Positions 1-15,863 of a stretch of DNA of 64,000 nucleotides are shown in pieces. Both the position numbers and the translations under genes were made by a program. The notes below the pieces were generated by a model, which was not told the DNA's origin, did not search any database, and saw only the letters and a program-made list of their open reading frames with translations. The stretch covers positions 1,984,001-2,048,000 of the forward strand of contig OZ017746.1 in assembly GCA_963969365.1 (NCBI GenBank). The letters are read 5' to 3'. Each line of letters starts with the position of its first letter. The first letter of the stretch is position 1. Origin of the DNA: Asterochloris sp. CNOR1 (taxonomy: Eukaryota; Chlorophyta; Trebouxiophyceae; Trebouxiales; Trebouxiaceae).

Positions 1-659
1 CACAGCCTGGAGCTGCTGTGGGCCAGCAGCCGCAAGAAGCTGCTGCTGCTGGCCCTGACGAGGGTGCAGCGGCACAAATGATGCCACCATATGAGGCTGC
101 CACTGCTGGCCATGCTGAGGATGCTGCAGACATCCTGCAACAGCTGCATCAGCGACAGCAGCATGAATCTGGCACCGCTGGCCCCAGTGAAACTGCCACA
201 GCGCAGGCGACTGGCCCTCGCGCTGCTGCTGCTGCCTGTGCGGACAATCTGCGGGGTGGGCAAGCTGCTGGTGCCAGCGGTGCCAGCAGCGATGCAATGA
301 ATGACACGGCTGCAGATCTAGATGTTTCAGATGGCGTGGCAGGGGGGTCTGGCGTCTCTGAGCAGAGCTGCGGCGCACAGCACCCAGCGCAGAGCCAAGC
401 TGCGTGTAATATGAAGCGCAACAGGGGCAGCAGGACCGCTGACGACAGTGCTGGGACCCACCCAGAGCCCATTCCTGGCAATTTTTTGCGTGTAGGCCTG
501 CGAGCTGACCGCAAGCAGCCCGACAGGTTCAACCCAGACGTTGTCCCTTGCTGTGCACGCCCCAGCAGACTTCAAAACACTGGAAGGGGTCACACCCCGC
601 GGCGCAGCACCAGAGCCCAGGCAGGGCAAGTTGCTTACGCAGAAAGCGATTCTGATTGA
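1..659 (+). CDS. 3' end of a low-complexity Ala/Gln-rich protein (partial)
   Basis: An open frame enters from the left edge (codons in phase with position 3) and stops at the TGA at 657-659. The visible 218 or so residues are dominated by Ala, Gln, Gly, Ser and Thr. They end in a more basic, ordered-looking tail containing the short motifs NFLRVGLRAD, RRSTR and a terminal acidic ESDSD. CAG/CTG-type codon runs explain the strong Ala/Gln/Leu bias and the many long shadow frames. I do not recognise a family: basic RRSTR patches and acidic ends are common in chromatin proteins, but that is only suggestive. No internal intron is needed here. The 5' part lies outside the window. Confidence 0.6.
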   Translation, partial: QPGAAVGQQPQEAAAAGPDEGAAAQMMPPYEAATAGHAEDAADILQQLHQRQQHESGTAGPSETATAQATGPRAAAAACADNLRGGQAAGASGASSDAMNDTAADLDVSDGVAGGSGVSEQSCGAQHPAQSQAACNMKRNRGSRTADDSAGTHPEPIPGNFLRVGLRADRKQPDRFNPDVVPCCARPSRLQNTGRGHTPRRSTRAQAGQVAYAESDSD

Positions 660-1371
660 AGGCATTCAGCACCCATTGTTGAGCACTCCCTGGCCCAACA
701 GCATAATGTCCCAGTACTGTTGGCCCTCAAACTTACACCCTGGTTTTGCCCTAAATCTCGTGAACTCAGGCACAGCACAGCTGTCGTCACAGACTTAGCC
801 AGGCCGCTTCCGTGGTGATCTGCCACGAAAGCTGCGTGAGCCACCAAAGTTCTGTTTCACGCCAGTGCTTGTTCCTGACTTCCGGGAAGTTAGAGGAGGT
901 GAATTACCATGGGGGCTGAGCACCTGTAGCCGCCTCCACGAATGCCTTACGGAAAATTTGTCTCGGAAGGGACTGAGAGTGTTACAGTCTCTCTCTTGCT
1001 GCTGCCAAGCTGTGTGCTGCAGGCCTGCCGGGAGTAGGTGTTGCCTGCTTGAAAAGTGCAAACCCCGCAGATGGTCCCTAGTGGCTGCAGATGCACCCCC
1101 CTGGCCAGGTGCAGGTGGCAATCTCCGTGCTGAAGACAATAACAGGCTTCAGGCGGCATGTCTGGCAGGCCAACGAATGCGCGCAGGCCGACCAACAATC
1201 AGCTTCTGTGAGGCCTGCCTTAACGTTCAACATGCACGCCCCTGTGGCGATCCACTGGTCTTCCTTGCCTGAACTTGACAGTCTCCCGCCGCTCTCTCAC
1301 CTTGTCCGCGGTTCAGCATTCTCCTGCTGGATGCAGCGCTGGTGTCACCGTGGCCCATGTGCCTGCTGCAG
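660..1371. other. Spacer plus unresolved 5' exons of the next gene
   Basis: After the stop at 659 I see no complete gene. An ATG at 942 opens a short frame (MPYGKFVSEG) and several CTGCAG acceptor-like sites follow (for example at 1091). The 5' exons of the downstream plus-strand gene are therefore probably somewhere in here, but I could not fix a consistent splice chain. Confidence 0.3.
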
Positions 1372-4300
1372 GTATCGCGCACACTTTAGATGGGAGCACT
1401 ATCAGCACCAGCTGGCCCAGCAGATGGACTTGCCGGATGAGACTGAGGCATGTGCCTCAGTCACATCCGCCTTCCTGCAGGTGACAAGCTTTGTGGTGGC
1501 TCTGGCGCTTGCATTCAATTGCAGTGCATGCCCGCCGTCATGTGAGCTGTGAGACAAGCACTGCACAGCCGGTCACATAGGCAACAACCCAAGAGAGCGC
1601 TGCTGCAGGTCCTGGCCACTCTTTTTGCTGTGGAGCAGCGCAGGACCAGCGATCCACGCAATGTGCTGGAGGTGAGGGCCCCTCACGTGGGCCTCTCCTT
1701 TGCGCCGCCAGTCTCCCACCTGCTGGCCAAGTGTCAACAAGCCTGGCTGCCAACATGTGCTGGGTGCCTGCAGATGCTGTCCAGCAACACCCGGCGCACC
1801 AAGGTGGTGGAGCTCTCCAGCGGGACCCACAGGTCAGCAGCCTGTGCCCGGCTGGCTGTGCCACCACGGACTGCTGCATCCCATCAGGCCCACCAGGGTG
1901 TGGAGCTGCCGTTGGCTGGAGCTCAGCGGTGCCTGCCAGGAACATGGGGCAGCCCATCCAGTGCCCTTCAGAGAGGAGGGGCTCCAGCACAGAAAGCAAC
2001 GCTCACGCCCTGCTGCAATGCTGCTGCGGGGTCTTGAGGGGCTGAGTGAGTATCCTCACTCAGCGAGGCAGAGAAGCATCGCCAGGTGGACCTCACTGAT
2101 CCCCTCTGTCCTGCAGGGTCCCTGAGGAGTTGAAGAAGCACTCCCTGTCAGACGGGCAGGGGGGCCAATACAGCACCAACCTGGACCGCAACCGCTATGG
2201 CAGCGACGATCAGTACCTGTCCACAGTCATCCGCTACGATCTGGAGTACCTGAATCTATGCCCTTGCCTGGTGGACGTGGAGATCATCGATGCCAAGCTG
2301 GGCAGCGGAACGGTGATGGTGTCTGCAGGGGACCAGGCCTGCGTGTGCGATGCCAGGCCGCAGGGGAGCGATGTGAGTCGGGGCTGCATACCTGGGCTCT
2401 GGCTGCATCATGCATCCTGTGTAGCCTTGGCAACTTGCCGTGAGCCCTCAAGCTGTCCATGACATTCTGAGGCTACCGAAACATGCTAAGCTGCTGCCGT
2501 GCAGCTGAATCCCTCCATACTGGGGGCCCTTCATGAGGGAGGTTTCTGTGCTCCGCTAGGGCTGGCCAACATTCTCAGCATAGCCTGAGCCAAAGCAAGG
2601 AAGCAGAGGGACACTCCTACGCTGAGAGCACCTGCGTTGTCCCCTGCAGCAGATGGAGGGCGCTGTGCAGCCGGAGGCCAGCCTGCGCCCAGTCAGTGGG
2701 GACGCCCCAGAGTCCAGCTGGGGATTCCAGCCGCCAGCCGTCACCGAGGCCCTGCAGGCTCCTGGCCAGGCTCTGCGGGCAGCTGGCAGCGAGGAGGCTC
2801 GCACAGCCTCCCCTGTGCCCTTGTTTCACACCACAGCACCCACAAAGAGCGGGGGCGGCAGTGACCTGTTCTCAGCGCTTCTCGTGGCAGCCACAGGTGG
2901 GCTGCCGGACCTGCTGGCTTCTGCTAGCCTGCACTGACTGGACCTGCAGCTCATGCATAGCATTTGAGTGGGCAAAGAGGCCTGTGCCAGTTACAGCTGT
3001 GACCCGGCTGCATGAATGGCCTGCTTCCCTTCTCTGAAAGGGCTGCCCTTCTGGCTGCAGGTGGCTCAGAGATCCAGAGGCCGCCGTCAGCAGGTGAGCT
3101 TCAAGCTGTCTGTTCAAGTATCGCCTGTACAGCATGCATGGCAGCGCCTGCAGGCAGCACTTTGCACCTTGCCGACATACATGCAGCTCCTGCGGGATGC
3201 AGGCCGTTGAAAATCAGCAGGACTTCAGACCACGCTGCTGTCGCTGCTGCAGGGGGGACCGAAACCACGCGGGCCCTGTCCGCGGGGGAGCCACCTGTGA
3301 CCAGCAAGCGCTCCATGCCGCGCAATCGCAGTCGCCTTTTCAATCAGTCGACAGGGGAGGGCGACAGCCTGCAGAACGCAATCAATGCCTTCCAGGTGGG
3401 CCAAGGGGCCGCCTGCGCACTGGTTGCTGCTCTCGTTGCTGACCCATAGGGCAGCATGCAGCCCTTGAGGCTCAGACTAAGTCATGCAGCACCCCCTCGG
3501 TGTGCTGCCTGTTCCCTCTAGTCAAGTCACACCTCTGTGGAGATGGCAGGTCTTCGTGCTGGCAAGCTGGAAACTCTTGCTGCATGTGCAGAAAGGCTCT
3601 CAGCACAGCCAAGCCAGCAGAGTACCTTGGGCCACAAAGGTTGCCTGGTGCTGGTTGTGTGTCCAGGCATATGCTACGCTGGCAGCTTGTTTGCTGTCAG
3701 GCCCCATGCCTGGCTGTGCTGTGGAGTTTATAAAGCTGTGCATGTTGGTCGTGATGTAGACTGGTGGTGCTGAGTGCACACCACCGCCTGCAGACTGAGG
3801 AGGAGATTGCCTCAGGGCAGCATGAGTTGGACTCTGGGTTCCGGCGAGTGGCGCCCCGGCAGCAGGGCGGGCGGCGGGTGCATGCACCCATCCCCCGGCG
3901 GGCCTCCATGAGCAACCTGATGGACGGCTCCCCAGGTCGGCACCCGCCATAGGCAGACAGCAAAACATCCTTGCCTCAAATAGATCTGCTGGTGAACTCA
4001 GGTGCACCTGATGACGAGGGGAGAAGCTGAGATTGGCATTTTGCTCCATGGGGGGCGGGCGGGGCCTGCCTCAAGTGTTCCTGCATGATTGCCCCAGAGA
4101 TGTCTTGCTGTCACCTGCGGCCCCAATGTTGCCTGCAGCCCCCTTGATACCGCGAGTGCCGTCGCGGGGAGCCATGGTCAGCCCACCGCCCGGGGCAATA
4201 GGGCCCTTGACGTCCCCTCCCTCTGGCAACCGTGTGGACCTGCAGCGGGGGGGGTCTGACGAGGGAGGCCCAGCCATGAGCGTGCAGAGCCAGGAAGGGG

Positions 4301-6276
4301 ACACTGAGGCAGCAGCACAGGCAAGCCTCAAGATTGGCATAATTGCTGACAGACTGGGGCCCTGTACTAACACCAGCCTGCTGCACCCTTTGGTGAGCTG
4401 TGGCTGGTGCGCGCACTGTTGCACCCTCTGGCTGCACGTGTGGCTTGACACCCTGTGCTGCTCTCTGAGAGCTGATTGCGGCTTCAAGATCGTCAGGTGA
4501 TCACTGCTCTGACACCCACTCCTGCCTTCAGCTGCAAAGCCTGTAGCGCTGCATTGGCGCAGATGACGATGATGGTGTGGTGCAGGGTGCTGCCCCCTTG
4601 TCAATGCTGAACTGGCCTGCTGAGTGGAGCAGTCTGCTGTGCTGCAGCCCACTGAACTGGAGCTGGCGGCAGATGCACAGCACCAGCTGGCTGGGCGTGC
4701 ACAGCCTTTTGGCTCTGGCTTGACGCGTATGGTGCAGCGCCAGTCCAGCGCAGTCAACCTAACGCGGCTGGGCAGAGACAGCGAGGTCCGCCGGCTGATG
4801 GACGAGGTGGGTCCGCTGGCTGATTGGACAGAAAGTTTGAGCAGGAGTCTGCACACTTGCATCAATGTTTCCCTGCTGCATGAAGTCTCCATGCGCATTG
4901 TTGGAAATAGGGCAGGGACAACACGGGACTGCACAGCTGCATGCTGGCCAGACAGGGGGCGCGTGCACAGATGCAGGAGCGTTTGCCTGCTGCTCAGAAT
5001 TCAACTTGTGTGGCAGTTTGCCGCTGTCTGTCCTGAGTGAGGCCAGGGATACTTGTGGGCCCATGCTTTGGCCATGCTCTTGCATGTTGGTGCGCCCTGC
5101 GCTCCTGCCCAAGTCAGGCCTGCACACCTGGAAGCAACCTCTAAGGGACATGTCTTGGCCAGGCCAAGCCAGTTTACACCACATGGCATGTGCAAGTTGC
5201 ATTCCACATTCAAGCATCCTCGGAGAGGCAATGTGTAGTTGGGGAATGCGACATGCAGGTGCGCAGCCTGAAGGAGGAGAGGCGCCTTCTGGACTCCCAG
5301 CTGGAGGAAGCTCGCAGCCATGAGCTGGAGGCACGCAGCAGCGCAGACAGCTTGCGCCAGGAGCTGGCAGGGGAGCGGGCGCAGTGTTCACGCCAGGTGC
5401 TGCAGGTGGGCCGCAGTGCCGTCCAAGTGAACACCAGACAAGTCATGTGAATTCATTGAAAATGATCGCATCCTCTCCTCCACGCTGCCAGTGACGCAAG
5501 CTGCGGGGAAGGTTCCACAGGCAGATGCTGCTGCCCGTTCGCAATGCCTTTCATGAGCCCCACAACTGTCGTGGCTCCACGTCATGCTGGCCTCCCAGCC
5601 CTGGGGCCAGGGTTTGCAATGCAAAGGTCAAACTGCCGGGGCACCCTGTCAGGAGGCAGTACTGTGCCGTTGACAGTGCACGGTCTACTGCGCATCATAG
5701 GTCATGTTTGCCGCTGACAGGCACCTGGCTTGGTGTCTGCAGATGGGCACATTGCAAGGGGACCTGCAACGCACGCAGCAGGCACGAGAGGCGGCAGAGC
5801 AGCGTGCTGCTGCAGCTGAAGGGGCTGCCCGGGCTGCCCAGCAAGAGCTGGCAGCCCTGCGGGCCACCCTGGGCGAAGTCACCCACCTGCAGTCTGCCAG
5901 GCATGGGAACGGGCGCGCAGCTGACGGCATCAGCTCCGCTGCAGACGCCCACAGCCACCAACCCTGGCTGGAAGCGGGGCTGGCTGCGGGAGACATAGCC
6001 GCGGCCACCTCTGCGAGGCAGGGTATCCAGCAACAGTCAGTGCTGGCAGACCGGCAGGCCCAGCACGCGCAGCAGCAGCAGCAGCAGTACCAGCAGCAGG
6101 ACACTGCCTCTGCGGGCTTCAAGCGCAAGGCAGTTGAGATGGTGCCGGGGCCTGCAGGCGCAGCCAAGACGCCGCGTCTGGTTGCGGGGCAGTGCGGCGC
6201 TGGGAACGATGCCTCCCCCAACATGAGCTCCCACTCCAGCTCCCCTGGCATAACTGATGTGGCTCAGAAGGCCTGA
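1372..6276 (+). CDS. Unrecognised multi-exon protein with coiled-coil, NLS-bearing C-terminus
   Basis: Twelve exons join in consistent phase: 1372-1480, 1609-1671, 1774-1832, 2117-2372, 2650-2896, 3061-3093, 3253-3395, 3794-3935, 4139-4320, 4648-4806, 5259-5405, 5743-6276 (about 690 codons; 5' end unresolved). The N-terminal part is the conserved-looking one: a charged helical stretch (HFRWEHYQHQLAQQM), then FAVEQRRTSDPRNVLE, then a possible beta-rich domain around RYGSDDQYLSTVIRYDLEYL. The middle is disordered and Pro/Ser/Gly-rich with phospho-site-like RRASMSNL. The last two exons form a heptad coiled coil (LKEERRLLDSQLEEARSHEL) followed by a Gln run and a KRK basic cluster that may be a nuclear signal. 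The intron after 4320 has a GC donor (CAG|GCAAGC). Exons 6 and 7 start and end alike (GGSEIQ..PSAG and GGTETT..LSAG), suggesting a local duplication. No family is recognised. Confidence 0.55.
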
Positions 6277-6565
6277 GCAGCCACCGCTACGGTGCTATCC
6301 CTAAACGCCCCCGCAGCTGGAATCTCGTTAGCTGGCCCTTAGCCTGAGACGCACCCTTAACGTCACCTAAGCAAGTATTTTGTCAAGTGCACGTCACCCT
6401 CATGATATGCGCTGAGCCCTCCCATCCGTCTGGCCTATTGCTTTGCGGTCTGCTCAAGTTTCATCTTCATGCGTTGCTTGGTGAGGGTCAGGACAGAATT
6501 CAGTGAGGTAGCAACAGTTTGAAAAGAGAGAGTGAGAGGAGATGCGAATGTCCTGGTATGATGCA

Positions 6566-8128
6566 TCATGATCCCCGTCCCATTTCTGCCAACCTGCGCT
6601 GCTGCTCTTCAGCTGGCAACTTCATCAACTCAAACACTGACTTGTCGCCAATGTCATCCTCGATAGCCTGCGCAGCCAGCAGGACTGTGAAAGGTGCACT
6701 GGCTAAGCAGGCATTATTGCAAACCAGCAGATGCATTGCAATACACAGACAAGGCAAAAGTTGTGGGGCCCCATGTATTGGATGCACATTATAGCATGTC
6801 TATCACCCACCTGAGTATACTTCCGGGCTGCGAAGATGGTGAACATCACCACAAAGGCAGCCAACAAACCCTGCTGGCCCCTCTCAGGAATCAAGCCAGT
6901 CAGGTGGCCCAGCATCAGGGCGGGTGTAACAAAGAAGAGGCCGGCGGCCTCAGCCTTCCCATAGCACAAACCTTCTTTGAAAGCCAGTCCTGCGGAAGCA
7001 GCTTTTGGCGCATGCTCAGTGCAAGCGCAGGGCCAGGAACATAGCTGACACAACCACTGTTTGGGGACATTCTTGGGAGGGCAGGTGTGGCTTCTGCACC
7101 TGTGACTGCAGCAAACAATGGACCCACAAGCCAGACAGCTCCAGGGTGAGAGGCCACATATTGGGTCACAGGCTGAGGCTGCAGGGACACGATGCTCTTG
7201 ACAAGGTGTTCTGGCACAGCACTTTGCAAATGGCCAAGTACTGCGTCCTTGCCTGGGTTAGGGCCAGGCCAAGGCCCCCAAGAAAGCCCGTGGCATACAA
7301 ACCCTGCACATGAGCGCAGCGAGTGCAGTTGATGCAGATGCACAAGGCAGGAGCTAAGCAATGCTGCAGAACGTTGTCCAGCACAGCTTGCCTGTACAAA
7401 GCGCTTTAATGGTGTCACATAGATGTGGATGAGGTACAGAGAGATGCCCAGCCCCACACAGCCAATGACGGCGATGAAGTCTTGCGCAGGCCTGCAGCAC
7501 GGCCACAGAAGTTCTTCCTCTACTTCGCTGCGCTGTGCACCAGGCAGATCAGTCACAAGCAGCAGAATGCCTGCGCACCAGAGAAGATTGTGAGGCACAA
7601 AGCCTTCAGGACTGTATGTGGCCAGAATCTCCAGTAGGAGGGCTGCAGGGCAACACTGCATTGTGAGCGAAACAAAGGACATCCGCCCGCAAGCAGGACA
7701 ATGCTGCCAGCCTACCTATTGCAGCAACAGAGAGTCCTGCCCTGTAGCCTCGCACCTGCAGGTGCATATGGCTGCATGTTGCTGCCAGTGCTGCCTCATG
7801 TTCGGTTTCGTCTGTGAATCATGCTGCTCACCTCATCGATGTCTGTCTGCTCCAGCTTCCAGTCACCATAGACGCCTTTGTATACCTTTTGAGATGTGCT
7901 TGCACCAGAGATGTTGTTTGGTCCTGCAGATAGTTGATTGAGCTCAAGTGCGCGCACATTATCTGACCTTGCCAGAGATCCAGCTGCCTCACCAGCCGCT
8001 GCTTGGGACGATGCCTGCTCATCCGAAGCTGTTGCGTGGCAGCTCAGCCTGCCAGATCGCCTCTGGATAGCATGGCTGTGCGTAGTGCACGGAGGGACAC
8101 CCCAACGAGAGCATGAAGCTGTCTGCAT
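6566..8128 (-). CDS. DUF2301 family integral membrane protein, probably plastid
   Basis: Eight exons (8128-7832, 7755-7716, 7642-7579, 7491-7392, 7303-7253, 7178-7100, 6989-6811, 6667-6566) give 303 residues. The first 75 or so are Ser/Ala/Arg-rich, like a plastid transit peptide. The mature part starts with YKGVYGDWKLEQTDIDEV and continues as several hydrophobic helices carrying motifs I recall from the cyanobacterial and plastid DUF2301 family: GYRAGLSVA, IHIYVTPLKRFVQ, SHPGAVWLVGPLFAA, FKEGLCYGK, ARKYTQ and DDIGDKSVFEL near the end. The family's function is unknown; cyanobacterial kinship suggests a thylakoid or envelope protein. Two of its seven introns start with GC (CAG|GCAAGC and CAG|GCAAGG). 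It is transcribed away from the cyclophilin gene across a gap of about 156 bp. Confidence 0.8.
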
Positions 8129-8284
8129 GCTGTGTCGATTCACAGGTGCGCTGGCATAGGTCGGTGCCAACAGGGGATGGCTGATCTGCCCGATCGAAAC
8201 CTGCTGCACGTGGAGCTGGCTCAGGGCTGCTGCCTCTCCCTTTGAAAGCCAGAGTTCAATCAGGGGCAGGGACTCACACAGCTG
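8129..8284. promoter_or_regulatory. Shared divergent promoter region, DUF2301 / cyclophilin H
   Basis: The two start codons, at 8128 (minus) and 8285 or 8306 (plus), face away from each other across about 160 bp, so both promoters and 5' UTRs must lie here. I see no clear TATA box. Confidence 0.45.
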
Positions 8285-9432
8285 ATGGCAGCTGTAGAGT
8301 GGCACATGAGGCAGCCCAACCCCAGCAATCCTGTGGTCTTTTTTGGTAAGGTGTTTGGCAGTGCTGCGTTGCACTGGGCAGCTGCCCACATACCGAGGGC
8401 AGCATTTCCAATCTGTGCACCCCTGCAGATGTCAGCATTGGAGGCCAGCCAGCCGGCAGGGTGCGCATAGAGCTGTTTGCGGATGTAACGCCCAAGACAG
8501 CTGAAAACATCAGGCAGTTCTTTACAGGCGAGTACAGGTAGGCTGCTCAGACTGCTGCATCATGGTGCTGCTGGCAGAGCAGCTCTGGCAAGCCCAGTAT
8601 GTAGTTCGCTCCCCAGCCAAGGCTGCCTGCTTTGCTGCCCAAGGGCCATCCCCCCCAACACCAACGTCCTGCTCCTTGCCCAACTTCAAATGCAATGGTC
8701 TGTGCTCTGCCGTGCAGGAGCCCTCAAAATAAGCAGCCCATTGGCTACAAAGGCTGTGCCTTCCATAGAATCATCAAAGGTGCGTTGCCCCTGCATAGCT
8801 CTCTGCACAGCAGCCAGCTGAGGGTCAGGCCCAACTCCCCTCTGTGGCCCTGCAGGGTTCATGATTCAGGTGGGCCACTGAGCACGGGGACGAGAGAAGG
8901 ACATTGGCTGTTCTGCGCCCAGCAGACGCCCAGCAGGTGCTGACAGCTGACTCTGTTGTCTGCAGGGTGGTGATTTTGTCAAGGTGCGTTTTCTTGAGCT
9001 GCATATTTGCTGCAGGCGTGCGCCTGCATAAGCTGAAGCAGCTTGCTTCGTTGATGCAGGGGGATGGAACTGGCTGCTTGAGCATCTACGGCGCCCGCTT
9101 TGCAGATGAGAACTTCACAGCAAAGCACACAGGCCCAGGCTTAATCAGCATGGTAAGGACACAGAGGCTTCTGTCTGCTTGAGCTGCTCACATCAAGACC
9201 TTGTACTGACTTTGCTGATTTACATCGGCAGGCAAACAGTGGACCTGGCACAAATGGGTGCCAGTTCTTCATCACCTGTGCCAAAACAGATTGGCTTGAC
9301 AACAAGCACGTAGTGGTGGGGAGAGTGCTTGGGGACGGCATGCTGATTGTCAGAAAGATGGAGAATGTGCCCATCAACCCAGGAAACAAGCCCAGAATGC
9401 CAGTGACAGTCACGGAGTGCGGTCAGATGTGA
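8285..9432 (+). CDS. PPIH: Cyclophilin H (spliceosomal peptidyl-prolyl isomerase)
   Basis: Seven exons (8285-8345, 8429-8537, 8718-8779, 8856-8869, 8966-8983, 9060-9152, 9232-9432) encode 185 residues. The chain follows the U4/U6 snRNP cyclophilin family: [87 protein letters not shown], and a C-terminal CGQM. The catalytic Arg of FHRIIK and the FMIQGGDF loop are intact, so it should be an active proline isomerase. In other eukaryotes this protein binds the PRP3-PRP4 proteins of the tri-snRNP. Exons 4 and 5 are only 14 and 18 nt and together encode the active-site loop. The ATG at 8306 is an alternative start in the same frame. A TGTAA element, the usual green-algal polyadenylation signal, lies just after the stop at about 9443. 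Confidence 0.93.
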
Positions 9433-9856
9433 GCTGAAGTTTGTAAACCCAGCCCGCAAAGAGTACCGCACAACTGCAGCAGGTGACCCAGTCTTGCACA
9501 CACAAGGTTGCTGACAATCATGAGCTGAGCATCTCGCAGCTGCCCATTGTGAGCTTGTCACACGAATGACAAGAGTGTTGTTACACTCTGGCTGAGGTAG
9601 TGACTCTGAGATACTTTGGGTGGTCATACTGCAACTGACAGCTTTCAGAGCAGGCATGGCAGCATCTGCCAGCACTTATTTTGTTGCAGTATAAGGACAC
9701 AAGATCAGGGTGCACTGGCAGCTCAACAAGGAACCACTGGAACATGTCCTGTGTTGCAAAAGGACAGACAGGGCCAGAACTTCCTGCAAAACTTGGGACG
9801 GTAGCTTATACAATTGTCAGCACCATACACAAAACTTGAAGCTGGGTTGTCCCAGT
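9433..9856. other. Convergent spacer between cyclophilin H and SnRK1
   Basis: This 424-bp stretch holds the 3' UTRs of the two converging genes. A TGTAA at about 9443 fits the cyclophilin transcript end. No other gene is seen. Confidence 0.5.
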
Positions 9857-15493
<5,637 letters not shown>

Positions 15494-15863
15494 GGGGAGG
15501 ACTGGGCCCTTTCAGAGCCTCCTCCTAGCTGCCCCCTCTGCCCTGGACATTGCGTGTTGCCAGCTGGACATTGAGCTGGCACCCAATGTTGTGAGAAGCT
15601 GCCGGTGAGAAGATCCCAGGGATGGGAGACCTCAGAAGACACTCACGGAACTTATGAACAGGGCCTGGTGGCTCAATGCTCGAAGTCTGCGGCTTAGATC
15701 TGGACCAGCAGCTCTGCGAGACTGCTTCTGGCTCCACACGGACTCATGAGGGAATCGAGATACAGGTTGCCAGTGTCCATGTGTGATTTTGATGGCAGTT
15801 GAACAGGATAAACGGTGGCATGAACAGCTTGATGAAAAGCAGTCATCTTTCAAACAAGCATAT
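15494..15863. other. Spacer between SnRK1 start and DCD-kelch stop
   Basis: Both flanking genes run on the minus strand. These 370 bp must hold the SnRK1 promoter and 5' UTR and the 3' UTR of the DCD-kelch gene. No further gene is seen. Confidence 0.5.

Noticed and set aside
3537-3680. Helical stretch AGLRAGKLETLAACAERL as a coding exon
   Set aside because: No donor in the needed phase follows it, so exon 7 was joined directly to 3794.
4071-4934. 287-codon open frame on the minus strand opposite the 1372-6276 gene
   Set aside because: It covers several exons and introns of the plus-strand gene without splice-phase logic. Long shadow frames are common in this GC-rich, stop-poor sequence.
6060-6110. 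CAG repeat as a mobile or unstable repeat element
   Set aside because: It is a short in-frame Gln run inside a coding exon, typical for disordered algal proteins.
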